A stretch of 64,000 bases of DNA from Micromonospora sp. HK10 (GCF_000982955.1 NZ_KQ058852.1:56675-120674); one strand, 5' to 3'. Shown: positions 8,963 to 18,427, counted from the stretch's first letter. Translations and numbers: made by a program. The notes: generated by a model not told the origin, from the letters alone.

Positions 8963-11530
8963 CGGGATGCTGCGGCGCAGCAGCCGGGCGACCACGGCCC
9001 GCTCCCGGGTGAACTCCGGCGCGTCCGGGTAGCCGCTGTGGTTGCGGATCGGAGGGTCGGCGACCTCGCCGCCGCTCGGGTGCAGGGCCTCCGGATCGGC
9101 GACCGGCACGTCGCGTTCCCCGGCGGTGACCGGCCAGCCCAGCGGGTCGGTGCCGCGCCAGAAGTTGGTCCAGGTGACGTGCCCGGGTTCCCAGCTCAGC
9201 GCCCGGGCCAGGGCCCGTAGCCGGGGTGGCCCGAAGTAGGCGGGGAAGACCCGGCCGTAGAGGCGGGTGAGCTGGCAGCCGTACGAGAAGAACCAGATCC
9301 GCCGGCGCCAGCGGCGGGGCATCTGCAGCAGCACGGCGGCGCAGATGACGGCGCCCTGGCTGTGCCCGGAGAGGATCACCCCGTCCATCCGGTCGGGATG
9401 GTGCGGGGGGAGCGCCAGCAGGCCGGCGATCCGGGTCTGGAGTTCCGGCACGGCCCGTTCGGCGTAGCTGGGCGGGGCGAGCGGGTGTGCCGCGCGCGGC
9501 CAGAACGTGCCGATGTCCCAGACGACGCCGACCGAGCGCCGCACCGTGTCGTTGCGGTAGACCAGCAGCCCGAGGGCGCCCACCACGAGCGGCAGCCCGC
9601 CGAGCAGCATGTCGCCGAGGTTGGCGGTCCAGTGGATGACGACCTGCCAGCCGGCCGGGGACTGCGGGCTGGGCCGGTTGCGGGAGAGCGCGGCCGCGCA
9701 GCAGAGGGTCACCAGGACCACGGAGACGGTGGCGTAGCAGCCGACGAGCCGGATCGCCCGTTCGCCGACCAGGCGGTGCAGCGCCCGGAACGTGCTGACG
9801 TCCCGGCAGCGGCGCAGCTCGTGGGCGGAGAGCGCCGGGGCCGCCGCGGTCAGGGCCGCGTACTCGGCCCGGCGCAGGGACCGGAACAGCAGGCCGGCCC
9901 GGACCAGCAGGCCGAGCAGCGCGAGCAGGGCGACCACGCAGGCCAGCCCGGCCCAGAACACCGCCAGTGGGGGCACCACCCGGCTCGCCCCGCTCGGGTC
10001 GGCCCGGGTGTCCAGCCGGTCGCTGACCCAGTAGAGCAGGCCGGCGCAGTAGGCGATGGCCATCATCCAGCCGAAGCCGGCGATGATCGCCGGCCCGCGG
10101 CCGCCCCAGGCGAGGTCGGTGTGCGGGCCGAGGGGCTGCTCGGGTACGGCGGGCCGGGTCCGGGGCAGCACCAGCCCGATGCTGGCCACGGCGATGGCCG
10201 GCACGGCGAGCAGCCAGGTCCGCGAACCGTCCGGCGCGGGCGGCAGGCCCGGCAGCCCCCACTCGGTCCAGAGCGCGCCGAGGGGGAGCAGTACGGCGCC
10301 GGCCAGCGGGGCGAGCAGCCCTCGGCGGCCGGACCGGTTCACCGCGCCGATGGTGATGAGCAGCAGCACCTGGTAGGTGGCCAGCCAGGCGACGGCGGTG
10401 TCGTACCCGGGCAGGGAGCGGTCGGTCCGGCAGCCGGTGATGCCCGGGTCGTCGAGGCAGCCGACCGGCGGTCGGTAGCTGGCCAGCGGCTGGCCGGCGG
10501 GCCCGTCCGGGAGCAGGAGCAGCAGCAGGGTGCCGGCCACGCCGAGGCCGGCCAGCAGGGCCACCGTGGCGCTCCACGGACCGAGCGGGGTGTTTCCCTG
10601 CCGGCGGGTCAGCGCCGGCCGGCCCAGCGCGACCACGGCGATGGCCAGCACCGCCGCGAGCGCCGCCACGGTGGGCCAGGCGACCGCTGCCCGCAGGCCG
10701 CGTGGTGGGTCCATGATGAGCACGGCGGCGAGCGGTACGGCGGCGGCGACCACCGCTCCGGTGCTGAGGTGCAGCACGGCGGCCCGGCGTAGCTGGCCCT
10801 CCCCGCACCAGAAGGTGGGGTCCTGCAGCGGGTTCTCCGGTGGATCGGCCCGACCGCCGGGCGGCAGGGCGTCCGGCGGGGCGCCCGGGCCCACCGGCGC
10901 AGCGTGGGGGTCGGCGGGCATCTGCGCCTCGTACTGGTAGGTGCGCCAGGCCAGCCCGCCGAGGACCAGCAGGAGGAGCAGCGGCAGCAGCAGGCCGACG
11001 CTGAGCGCGCGGGTGTCCGCGCGCCACCACTCGTTGCCCAGCCACTCCCACGGCCCGGGGAGCTGGTTCAGGCAGTCCCGGCCGACGCACTGCCAACCGA
11101 TCAGGTCCACGCCGACCCCGGTCACCGTGATCATCAGGGTGCCGGTGAGACTGAGGCAGAAGAGCCGGATCAGCCAGGCGGTGATGCCGGATCTGCTGCC
11201 CCAGCGTTCCGTGTCGGGGTCGGCCGGGATGCCGGCCCGGGCGAAGAGCGCCACGTTGGCCAGCGTGAACGGCAGCAGCAGCGTCCAGAGGGCCCGCTCG
11301 ACGTCCCGCGCGGTCCGCGCCCCGGAGGTCAACTGCCCCCAGCTGTACGCCTCGACGGTGAGCGGGTCGTCCCGCCCGGCGGCGCTGGACCGGTAGAAGC
11401 CGGTGACTTCGCCGCCGGCGACGAGCCGGCTGTACGGTCCGCCGTCGCCGGGTGTGGAGCGCAGGCCGAGCAGTTGGGCGGGCGGGGTGTTGGACACCCC
11501 GTGCACCCGCAGTTCCAGCACGCGTTCCAT
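8939..11530 (-). CDS. large integral membrane protein with a GHSQGA hydrolase-like C-terminus
   Basis: An 863-residue protein. It opens with LELRVHGVSNTPPAQLLG, a motif seen in lipase-like proteins, then has about ten to twelve hydrophobic segments between 90 and 650. A C-terminal domain contains VILSGHSQGAVICAAVLL (about 757-774), a nucleophile-elbow-like GHSQG. It could be a membrane-anchored esterase or lipase, but the other triad residues are not certain. The ATG at 11530 follows a GGAGC site. The 3' end overlaps the convergent kinase gene by 24 bp. Confidence 0.75.
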   Translation of the reverse strand: MERVLELRVHGVSNTPPAQLLGLRSTPGDGGPYSRLVAGGEVTGFYRSSAAGRDDPLTVEAYSWGQLTSGARTARDVERALWTLLLPFTLANVALFARAGIPADPDTERWGSRSGITAWLIRLFCLSLTGTLMITVTGVGVDLIGWQCVGRDCLNQLPGPWEWLGNEWWRADTRALSVGLLLPLLLLLVLGGLAWRTYQYEAQMPADPHAAPVGPGAPPDALPPGGRADPPENPLQDPTFWCGEGQLRRAAVLHLSTGAVVAAAVPLAAVLIMDPPRGLRAAVAWPTVAALAAVLAIAVVALGRPALTRRQGNTPLGPWSATVALLAGLGVAGTLLLLLLPDGPAGQPLASYRPPVGCLDDPGITGCRTDRSLPGYDTAVAWLATYQVLLLITIGAVNRSGRRGLLAPLAGAVLLPLGALWTEWGLPGLPPAPDGSRTWLLAVPAIAVASIGLVLPRTRPAVPEQPLGPHTDLAWGGRGPAIIAGFGWMMAIAYCAGLLYWVSDRLDTRADPSGASRVVPPLAVFWAGLACVVALLALLGLLVRAGLLFRSLRRAEYAALTAAAPALSAHELRRCRDVSTFRALHRLVGERAIRLVGCYATVSVVLVTLCCAAALSRNRPSPQSPAGWQVVIHWTANLGDMLLGGLPLVVGALGLLVYRNDTVRRSVGVVWDIGTFWPRAAHPLAPPSYAERAVPELQTRIAGLLALPPHHPDRMDGVILSGHSQGAVICAAVLLQMPRRWRRRIWFFSYGCQLTRLYGRVFPAYFGPPRLRALARALSWEPGHVTWTNFWRGTDPLGWPVTAGERDVPVADPEALHPSGGEVADPPIRNHSGYPDAPEFTRERAVVARLLRRSIPSPRQRVG

Positions 11531-11625
11531 GATCCGCTCCCCGGGTCGGACGTTTCACTACCCAGAGTGCATCCTTCCTCACCGTTCCGCACCTCAACGA
11601 AACGATGTTTTTGCAGGTAGAACGG

Positions 11626-12183
11626 CTAGTCAAGGGCTCGTACGGGTCGAGCGGGGTTACCCACCGCGACCACATTGGGGGGTAGGTCCCTGGTCACCAC
11701 CGCGCCCGCGCCGACCACTGTGTTCGCCCCGACGGTCACTCCGGGCAGCACGATGACCCCGCCGCCGAGCCAGGCGTTGTCCTCGACGGTGATCGGCTTC
11801 GCGGACTCCCACCTGGCCCGGCGGGCCGCCGCCTCGACCGGGTGGGTGGCGGTGAGCAGTTGCACGTTCGGTCCGATCTGGACGTCGGCGCCGATGGTGA
11901 TCCGGGCGACGTCGAGGAAGACCGCGTTGAAGTTGACGAAGGTGCGCGCTCCGATGTGGGTCTGCCAGCCGTAGTCGCAGTGGAACGGTGGCCGGACCCA
12001 GGCGTCCTCGCCGAGCGAGCCGAGCAGGTCCCGCAGCGCGGCGAGCCGGGCCGCGGGGTCGGCGGCGGGGCTGGTGTTGAAGCGTTCGGCCAGGCGTGCC
12101 GCCCGGTCCAGGTCGGCCTCGATCTCCGGGCCTTCGGCGCGGTAGGGCTCGCCGGCGAGCATCCGCTCCTTCATGGAGGTCAT
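11626..12183 (-). CDS. sugar O-acetyltransferase of the maltose acetyltransferase type
   Basis: A 185-residue left-handed beta-helix (hexapeptide) enzyme. The N-terminal MAC domain reads MLAGEPYRAEGPEIEADLDRA; the helix contains the active-site histidine in TATHPVEAAARRARWESAKPI and ends with GNPARPVRAL. The order and length match maltose/galactoside acetyltransferases, which transfer acetyl from acetyl-CoA to a sugar hydroxyl. The ATG at 12183 is used; an in-frame ATG at 12174 is equally possible and no strong Shine-Dalgarno decides it. Divergent from the subtilase. Confidence 0.85.
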   Translation of the reverse strand: MTSMKERMLAGEPYRAEGPEIEADLDRAARLAERFNTSPAADPAARLAALRDLLGSLGEDAWVRPPFHCDYGWQTHIGARTFVNFNAVFLDVARITIGADVQIGPNVQLLTATHPVEAAARRARWESAKPITVEDNAWLGGGVIVLPGVTVGANTVVGAGAVVTRDLPPNVVAVGNPARPVRALD

Positions 12184-12237
12184 CGGGTGATTCTGCCTGT
12201 TCCGACCGGGATTCGGTCGGCTTGCCGACTTCCTTCC

Positions 12238-12252
12238 ACATACCAGGTATGT
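12238..12252. promoter_or_regulatory. palindromic operator candidate between divergent genes
   Basis: ACATACC-A-GGTATGT is a perfect 15-bp palindrome in the 131-nt gap between the acetyltransferase and the subtilase. It is placed where it could control either promoter. The regulator is unknown. Confidence 0.4.
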
Positions 12253-12314
12253 AATCCTGGCGGTTCGCATCGATGCCTCTCTCATCGATGAAGACGCTCC
12301 AAAGGAGGAATGCG

Positions 12315-15300
12315 TTGCGCCGAACGAGAAAAAAACTGACCGCCGCCGGCCTCGCCGCCGCCCTGGTGCTCGGCACACCGGGCTGGGCCGCCGCCGCGCC
12401 CGAGGCGGCGCGTAGCGGCCCCGCCGCCCGACCCGCCGCGCCGGCCGGCGCCCGCCCGGTCACCGTCACCCTGCTCACCGGCGACCGGATCACCGTCAGC
12501 GGCGGCGACCGGGCCGCGGCCCGCCCGGGCCCCGGCCGGGACGGCATCGGGTTCCTGGTCAGCCGGGACCGGGGCCACCTCTCCGTGGTGCCGCGGGACG
12601 CGCTGCCGCTGATCCGGGCCGGCCGGGTCGACCGGCGGCTCTTCGACGTCACCGAGCTGATCGCGTCCGGCTACGACGACGCCCGGCGGGACAGCCTCCC
12701 GCTGCTGGTGTCGTACCCCGAAGGGCTCGCCCGGCGCGGCACCGCCGCACCGGCCGGCACTCGGGTGACCCGCGACCTGCCGGCGATCCGCGGCGCGGCG
12801 CTCACCGCGCCGAAGGCGGACGCCGGGACGGTCTGGCGGGCCCTCACGGCCGGGCGCGCCGGTGCGCGGGTCGAGGCGGCGGGGGGCGTCGACCGGATCT
12901 GGCTGGACGGGAAACGGAAGATCACCCTCGACCACAGCGTGCCGCAGATCGGCGCGCCGGCCGCCTGGGCCGCCGGGTTCACCGGCCGGGGCGTCACCGT
13001 GGCAGTCCTCGACACCGGCGTCGACGCCACCCACCCGGACCTGGCCGGCCGGATCGCCGACGCGCGCAACTTCAGCGCCGCGCCGGACGCGGACGACACC
13101 GTCGGGCACGGCACCCACGTCGCGTCGATCATCGGCGGCAGCGGCGCGGCCTCCGGTGGGCGGTACCGGGGCGTGGCCCCGGACGCCACCCTGCTCTCCG
13201 GCAAGGTCTGCGAGGACGAGGGCTGCGCCGACTCGGCGATCCTGGCCGGCATGGAGTGGGCCGCCGTCGAGAAGCGCGCCACCGTGGTCAACATGAGCCT
13301 CAGCGGCTGGGACACCCCAGAGGTGGACCCGCTGGAGCAGGCCGTGCAGACGCTCACCGCGCAGACCGGCGCGCTCTTCGTCACCGCCGCCGGAAACGAC
13401 GGCATGGACGGCTCGGTCGGCTCACCGGCCAGCGCCGACGCGGCGCTCGCCGTGGGCGCCGTCGACCGCGACGACAACCTCGCCGACTTCTCCAGCCGGG
13501 GACCGCGGGTCGGCGACGACGGCCTGAAGCCGGACCTCACCGCGCCCGGGGTGGAGATCGTCGCGGCCCGCGCCGCGCACGGCCAGATCGGCGACCCGGT
13601 GGGGGACCGGTACGTCTCGCTCTCCGGCACCTCGATGGCCACCCCGCACGTGGTCGGCGCCGCGGCCCTGCTCGCCCAGCAGCACCCGGGCTGGGCGGCC
13701 GGCCAGCTCAAGGCGACCCTGATGGCCTCGGCGAAGCCGCATCCGGAGCAGACCGCGTACCAGCAGGGCGCCGGCCGGGTCGACGTGGCGCGCGCGATCA
13801 CCGAGCAGGTCACCAGCGAGCCGACCGGGATCTCCTTCGGGCTGGCCGTCTGGCCGCACGCCGACGATCAGCCGATCACCCGGACGGTCACCTACCGCAA
13901 CGCGGGGGCCGCCCCGCTCACCCTCGACCTCAGCACCGAGGCGATCGGCCCGGCCGGGCAGCCGGCGCCCGCCGGCATGTTCACCCTCGGCGCGTCCCGG
14001 CTGACCGTGCCGGCCCACGGCACCGCCCAGGTGACCGTCACGGCGGACACCCGCGTCGGTGACGCCGACGGGTACTGGACCGGGCGGCTCGTCGCCCGCT
14101 CCGGCGACACCGTGGCGGTCACCCCGCTGGCGGTGAACCGCGAGGTGGAGAGCTACAACCTGACGTTCCGGCACCGGAACCGGGCCGGCGCACTCACCGG
14201 CGACTACCTCACCCGGCTGGTCGACCTCGCCGGCTTCGCCTTTCCCCGGGACGTCTACGACCCGGACGGCGACGCGACCGTCCGAGTGCCCAAGGGCCGG
14301 TACGGGGTCAACAGCCTGATCTTCCGGGCCGACGACGAGGGCAACTGGGTCGAGACCACCGTGCTGGCCCGGCCCGAGCTGGTGGTGGACCGCGACCAGG
14401 TGGTCAACCTGGACGCCCGGGTGGGCAAGCCGATCCGCACCACCGTGCCGCGGCGCGGGGCCACCCCGCTGCTGATCGACCTCACCGCCGCCTATCTCGG
14501 CCAGGACGTGAGCTACGAGTTCGGGCTCTGGACGGACCGGTTCGACGGGCTGTACACCGGCCAGCTCGGGCCGGCGGTCTCCGCCGACCGGTTCGTCGCC
14601 GCCCTGGCCAGCCAGTGGACCGACGGCAAACCCGACAGCCCCTACCTGTACGCGCTGAGTGAACCCTTCCCGGGCCGGATGCCGACCGGGTTCGTCCGGC
14701 ACTACCGGCAGCGGGACCTGGCCACCGTGGCGCACGAGTTCCGCGGCGGCTACCCCGGGCTGGAGGCCGAACGGTCGGTCTTCCCCGAGTCGGACTACGC
14801 CATCGGCGGGTCCGCGCTCATCCTGCCGGTGGTGGTGCCCGGCCGGCGGACCGAGTACCACAGCACCGCCCGCACCCGCTGGAGCAGCGAGCTGTACTTC
14901 GGCACCCGGGACGAGGACGGCTGGCTGAACGCGCTGGCCGGTCTCGAATCGGTGCCCACCCGGTACCGGGCCGGTCGGACCTACCGGGAGAGCTGGAACT
15001 CGGCGCCGTACGGGCCGTCCTTCCCGCAACCCCGCTGGCCGGAGCAGGGCATCACCCGTAACGGCGACACCCTGCTGGTCGTGCTGCCGCTGTTCAGCGA
15101 CGCGGCCGGGCACCCCGGCGGGTCGATCGCCGACACCGAGCGGACCGCGCTCTACCGGAACGGGAAGCTGCTCGGCGAGCAGCCGTACGGGGGGTACGGC
15201 GAGTTCGAGGTGCCGCCGGGGGCGGCGACCTACCGGGTGGAGACCTCCGCCACCCGCGGCTTCACCGACCTGAGCACCGAGGTCGCGGCCAGCTGGACCT

Positions 15301-15659
15301 TCCGGTCCCGGCACGTGCCGGGCGAGGACTGGGCCCGGCTGCCGGTCATGGCGGTCCGGTTCGCCCCGCCGCTGTCCGGGACGAACAGCGCCCCCGCCGG
15401 CCGCTCCTTCACCATCCCGGTGACGGTGCAACGCCAGCCCGGCGCGCCGGCCGCCCGGGTCAGCCAGCTCACCGTCGACGTCTCCTACGACGGCGGGCGG
15501 ACCTGGCGGAAGGCGGAGCTGCGCCGGCAGGGTCACGGCTGGGCGGCGACCGTCCGGCATCCGGCCGGCCCCGGTCACGTCTCGCTGCGCGCCAGCGCCC
15601 GGGACAGCGCCGGCAACACCGTCACCCAACGGATCATCCAGGCGTACCGCCTGCGGTGA
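12315..15659 (+). CDS. secreted S8 (subtilisin/kexin-type) serine peptidase
   Basis: A 1114-residue exported protease. A signal peptide is clear (RRTRKK, then LTAAGLAAALVLG, cleavage likely after AAAAPEA). The catalytic triad is Asp233 (VAVLDTGVD), His265 (GHGTHVASIIG) and Ser440 (SLSGTSMATPH), with the oxyanion Asn in VTAAGND. The remaining 600 residues are beta-rich domains with VTYRNAGAAPLTLDLS typical of Fn3/accessory repeats. A strong AAAGGAGG (12301-12308) sits 6 nt before the TTG at 12315, which I take as start; upstream in-frame ATGs give poorer signal peptides. Confidence 0.9.
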   Translation: MRRTRKKLTAAGLAAALVLGTPGWAAAAPEAARSGPAARPAAPAGARPVTVTLLTGDRITVSGGDRAAARPGPGRDGIGFLVSRDRGHLSVVPRDALPLIRAGRVDRRLFDVTELIASGYDDARRDSLPLLVSYPEGLARRGTAAPAGTRVTRDLPAIRGAALTAPKADAGTVWRALTAGRAGARVEAAGGVDRIWLDGKRKITLDHSVPQIGAPAAWAAGFTGRGVTVAVLDTGVDATHPDLAGRIADARNFSAAPDADDTVGHGTHVASIIGGSGAASGGRYRGVAPDATLLSGKVCEDEGCADSAILAGMEWAAVEKRATVVNMSLSGWDTPEVDPLEQAVQTLTAQTGALFVTAAGNDGMDGSVGSPASADAALAVGAVDRDDNLADFSSRGPRVGDDGLKPDLTAPGVEIVAARAAHGQIGDPVGDRYVSLSGTSMATPHVVGAAALLAQQHPGWAAGQLKATLMASAKPHPEQTAYQQGAGRVDVARAITEQVTSEPTGISFGLAVWPHADDQPITRTVTYRNAGAAPLTLDLSTEAIGPAGQPAPAGMFTLGASRLTVPAHGTAQVTVTADTRVGDADGYWTGRLVARSGDTVAVTPLAVNREVESYNLTFRHRNRAGALTGDYLTRLVDLAGFAFPRDVYDPDGDATVRVPKGRYGVNSLIFRADDEGNWVETTVLARPELVVDRDQVVNLDARVGKPIRTTVPRRGATPLLIDLTAAYLGQDVSYEFGLWTDRFDGLYTGQLGPAVSADRFVAALASQWTDGKPDSPYLYALSEPFPGRMPTGFVRHYRQRDLATVAHEFRGGYPGLEAERSVFPESDYAIGGSALILPVVVPGRRTEYHSTARTRWSSELYFGTRDEDGWLNALAGLESVPTRYRAGRTYRESWNSAPYGPSFPQPRWPEQGITRNGDTLLVVLPLFSDAAGHPGGSIADTERTALYRNGKLLGEQPYGGYGEFEVPPGAATYRVETSATRGFTDLSTEVAASWTFRSRHVPGEDWARLPVMAVRFAPPLSGTNSAPAGRSFTIPVTVQRQPGAPAARVSQLTVDVSYDGGRTWRKAELRRQGHGWAATVRHPAGPGHVSLRASARDSAGNTVTQRIIQAYRLR

Positions 15660-15664
15660 GCCAT

Positions 15665-15717
15665 CGGCGGCTCCGGTCCCGGCGTGGCGGGTGACCCGCT
15701 CGGGGCCGGAGCCGCCG
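15665..15717 (+). terminator. GC-rich hairpin after the subtilase
   Basis: CGGCGGCTCCGG (15665-15676) pairs perfectly with CCGGAGCCGCCG (15706-15717) just after the stop. No T-tract follows, as is common in this GC range. Confidence 0.55.
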
Positions 15718-15754
15718 CCGCCGGCCCGAGGTCTCCCCGCCGCGGGCCCGGAAC

Positions 15755-15793
15755 GCGGGCGGGCCGGGGCATTCCTGCCCCCGGCCCGCCCGC
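15755..15793. terminator. second GC hairpin between convergent genes
   Basis: A perfect 15-bp stem (15755-15769 with 15779-15793) around a 9-nt loop, in the gap between the subtilase and dapD. Confidence 0.5.
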
Positions 15794-15796
15794 TGC

Positions 15797-15857
15797 GTTG
15801 ATCAAGGAGTTTGCGTCGTCGGACGGTCCGGAACCGGACGCAAACTCCTTGATCAAC
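15797..15857. repeat. perfect 21-bp inverted repeat
   Basis: Arm 15797-15817 begins GTTGATCAAGGAGTTTGCG and is matched base for base by 15837-15857; the loop is 19 nt. The arm is much richer in A/T than the surroundings and contains the palindrome TTGATCAA. It is the third hairpin in a row between the subtilase and dapD. Confidence 0.85.
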
Positions 15858-15869
15858 AGGGCGTAGCCG

Positions 15870-16829
15870 TCAGTCGTTGGCGTGCAGCGCCGCGTTCAGC
15901 TCGATGCCCCGGCCGGTGCGCGGCTTCGCCTCCAGCGCGCCGGTCACCGAGTTGCGCCAGAACAGCAGCCCGTCCACGCCGGACAGCTCGCGGGCCTTGA
16001 CCACCCGCCCGTCCGGCAGGGTGATCTTCGAGGCGGCGGTGATGTAGCAGCCCGCCTCCACCACGCAGTCGTCGCCGAGGGTGATGCCGACGCCGGCGTT
16101 CGCGCCGACCAGGCTGCGCTCGCCGATCCGCACCTTCTCGGTGCCGCCGCCGGAGAGCGTACCCATGATCGAGGCACCACCGCCGATGTCGGAGCCGTCG
16201 CCGACCACCACGCCCTGCACGATCCGGCCCTCCACCATGGAGGTGCCCAGCGTGCCGGCGTTGAAGTTGACGAAGCCCTCGTGCATCACGGTGGTGCCGG
16301 CGGCCAGGTGGGCACCGAGCCGGACCCGGTCCGCGTCGGCGATCCGCACGCCGGAGGGGACCACGTAGTCGGTCATCCGGGGGAACTTGTCCACCCCGTA
16401 CACGGCCAGGTGGCGGCCGGCGCCGCGCTCGATGACCCGCAGCTCGTCGACCCGCTCCGGCGGGCACGGCCCGGCCGAGGTCCAGGCCACGTTGGCCAGC
16501 TTGCCGAAAATGCCGTCGAGGTTCAGCTCGTTGGGCCGCACCAGGCGGTGGGAGAGCAGGTGCAACCGGAGGTACGCGTCGGCGGCGTCCTTGATCGGGT
16601 CGTCCAGCGAGCCGATCACGGTGACCACCTGGACCGTACGCAGGCCGGGCAGCGCCCGCTCGCCGATCGCGCCGGGCGGCAGGTCGAGCACGTCGGCCTG
16701 GTCCTCCCCGGGCACCAGCGGCAGCTCGCCGAGCCCCAGCTTGCCGGTCGGATACCAGGTGTCCAGCACCTGGTCGTCCGCGGTGACCGTGGCCAGGCCG
16801 ATGCCCCAGGCGGATTGTGCGGTCGTCAC
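15870..16829 (-). CDS. dapD: 2,3,4,5-tetrahydropyridine-2,6-dicarboxylate N-succinyltransferase DapD
   Basis: A 319-residue succinyl-CoA-dependent transferase of the lysine/diaminopimelate pathway. The hexapeptide beta-helix is plain from about residue 165 (HEGFVNFNAGTLGTSMVEGRI, GDGSDIGGGASIMGTLSGGG, IGERSLVGANAGVGITLGDD). The C-terminal VKARELSGVDGLLFWRNSVTGA matches the actinobacterial DapD type. GTG 16829 is preceded by AAGGGACAG. It is divergent from dapE, 130 nt apart, so both dap genes may share control. Confidence 0.93.
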   Translation of the reverse strand: MTTAQSAWGIGLATVTADDQVLDTWYPTGKLGLGELPLVPGEDQADVLDLPPGAIGERALPGLRTVQVVTVIGSLDDPIKDAADAYLRLHLLSHRLVRPNELNLDGIFGKLANVAWTSAGPCPPERVDELRVIERGAGRHLAVYGVDKFPRMTDYVVPSGVRIADADRVRLGAHLAAGTTVMHEGFVNFNAGTLGTSMVEGRIVQGVVVGDGSDIGGGASIMGTLSGGGTEKVRIGERSLVGANAGVGITLGDDCVVEAGCYITAASKITLPDGRVVKARELSGVDGLLFWRNSVTGALEAKPRTGRGIELNAALHAND

Positions 16830-16946
16830 AGCTGTCCCTTCGTTAGCGGCTGCGGGGCTCGCAAGCTCTCCTCGCATTCCCGCGCCACCGCGTTCCACGC
16901 GGGGCGTCCGGGAACGCGACCTCATCGCGCTCACCGTTGCTGACGG

Positions 16947-16952
16947 TACCGT
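16947..16952 (+). promoter_or_regulatory. -10 box of leaderless dapE
   Basis: TACCGT ends 7 nt before the ATG at 16960, with no Shine-Dalgarno between. Confidence 0.45.
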
Positions 16953-16959
16953 GCGAGAC

Positions 16960-18033
16960 ATGCAGAACCCGTTGACCCCCGAGGTCCTCGCCGATCCGGT
17001 GGCGCTGACCCGCGCGCTGGTGGACATCGAGTCCGTCTCCCTCAACGAGAAGGCGATCGCCGACTGCGTCGAGGAGGTGCTGCGGGGGGTGCCGCACCTG
17101 ACCACCTACCGGCACTCCAACACCGTGATGGCCCGTACCGACCTGGGGCGGGCCTCCCGGGTGGTGCTCGCCGGCCACCTCGACACCGTGCCGCTCAACG
17201 ACAACTTCCCGTCGACCATGCGCGGCGACCTGATGTACGGCTGCGGCACCTCGGACATGAAGTCGGGGGTGGCCTTCGCGCTGCACCTCGCGGTGACGCT
17301 GCCCGACCCGCGCTACGACGTGACGTACTTCTTCTACGAGGCCGAGGAGATCGAGTCCCGGTACAACGGACTCACCCTGGTCTCCCAGGCCCACCCGGAA
17401 TGGCTCCAGGCCGACTTCGCGCTGCTGCTCGAGCCCACCTACGGCATCGTGGAGGCCGGCTGCCAGGGCACCATGCGGGCGATCGTCACCACGCACGGCG
17501 AGCGGGCCCACGCGGCGCGCTCCTGGCACGGGGTGAACGCCATCCACGGCGCCGGCGAGGTGCTGCGCCGGCTGGGCGCCTACGAGGCGCGCCGGGTCAC
17601 CATCGAGGGCTGCGACTACCGCGAGGGCCTGAACGCGGTGCGGATCACCGGCGGGGTGGCCGGCAACGTCATCCCGGACCGCTGCGAGATCGAGGTCAAC
17701 TACCGGTACGCCCCGGACCGCGACCCGGCGGCGGCCGAGGCGCACCTGCGCGAGGTCTTCGCCGGCTTCGATCTGGCGGTCACCGACGCGGCGGCCGGCG
17801 CGGCCCCGGGGCTGGACAACCCGCCGGCCCAGGAGTTCCTGGCCGCGGTGGGCGCGGCGCCGATCGGCAAGCTGGGCTGGACCGACGTGGCCCGCTTCGC
17901 GGCCATGGGCATCCCGGCGCTGAACTTCGGCCCCGGTGACCCGAACCTGGCCCACCACAAGGACGAGCACGTCGAGCTGACCAAGATCCGGGACGGTGCG
18001 GCGACCCTGCACCGCTGGCTCGCCTCGGCCTGA
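16960..18033 (+). CDS. dapE: succinyl-diaminopimelate desuccinylase DapE
   Basis: A 357-residue M20 di-zinc amidohydrolase. Zinc-binding and catalytic residues lie in LAGHLDTVPLNDN (about 71-83), YGCGTSDMKSGVAF (about 94-107) and YEAEEIESRYNG (about 127-138); the last ligand is His in NLAHHKDEHVE near the C-terminus. It hydrolyses N-succinyl-LL-diaminopimelate, the step after DapC. The start follows the -10 box at 16947. Confidence 0.93.
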   Translation: MQNPLTPEVLADPVALTRALVDIESVSLNEKAIADCVEEVLRGVPHLTTYRHSNTVMARTDLGRASRVVLAGHLDTVPLNDNFPSTMRGDLMYGCGTSDMKSGVAFALHLAVTLPDPRYDVTYFFYEAEEIESRYNGLTLVSQAHPEWLQADFALLLEPTYGIVEAGCQGTMRAIVTTHGERAHAARSWHGVNAIHGAGEVLRRLGAYEARRVTIEGCDYREGLNAVRITGGVAGNVIPDRCEIEVNYRYAPDRDPAAAEAHLREVFAGFDLAVTDAAAGAAPGLDNPPAQEFLAAVGAAPIGKLGWTDVARFAAMGIPALNFGPGDPNLAHHKDEHVELTKIRDGAATLHRWLASA

Positions 18034-18058
18034 GCCGCCCCCGGGCCCGCAGACGCGA

Positions 18059-18091
18059 CCGGGGGCCCGCGTCGGTGACGCGGACCCCCGG
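18059..18091 (+). terminator. terminator-like hairpin after dapE
   Basis: A 15-bp stem (18059-18073 with 18077-18091) with one G-U-type mismatch and a 3-nt loop, between dapE and a convergent small gene. Confidence 0.55.
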
Positions 18092-18109
18092 GCCGGTGAC
18101 GGCGAGCCG

Positions 18110-18271
18110 TCAGGCGGTCGTGGTCAGCGGGGACTCCGTCTCGCTGGACCCGCCGGTGAGGTCGGTGTGGTGGGCTTCCATCATGCGGGCGCGGCGGCGC
18201 TCGGCCACCACGTCGCGGATCCGCCGCTGCATCTGCCGGCGGATCCGGATCATCTCGGTGTTGCTGATCAA
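18110..18271 (-). CDS. small basic hypothetical protein (53 residues)
   Basis: Reads MISNTEMIRIRRQMQRRIRD and on to SETESPLTTTA: a helical, Arg-rich stretch (residues 8-35) and a Thr/Ser-rich tail. A very strong GGGGGAGGAG lies 6 nt before the TTG at 18271, which decides the start over the ATG at 18295 that would overlap it. Composition is that of a real gene; I know no function. It is convergent with dapE. Confidence 0.6.
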   Translation of the reverse strand: MISNTEMIRIRRQMQRRIRDVVAERRRARMMEAHHTDLTGGSSETESPLTTTA

Positions 18272-18427
18272 CGCCTGCTCCTCCCCCGAAGGCAACGCGC
18301 CGGGGCATACCCCGTATGTGAATAGTAAGACGTACGAGCGACCGAATTAGTTGCCCAAGATCCCGAAGAATTTCCCCGGCCCGCCGGCCTGCGCACCCGG
18401 CCGGCCCGGCTCCACTACGGTGGCTGC

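Noticed and set aside
8568..11675. 1035-codon minus-strand frame overlapping the membrane protein
   Set aside because: Same strand, different frame from the 863-residue protein, which has clear membrane helices and a hydrolase motif; this frame is Arg/Pro/Ala low complexity.
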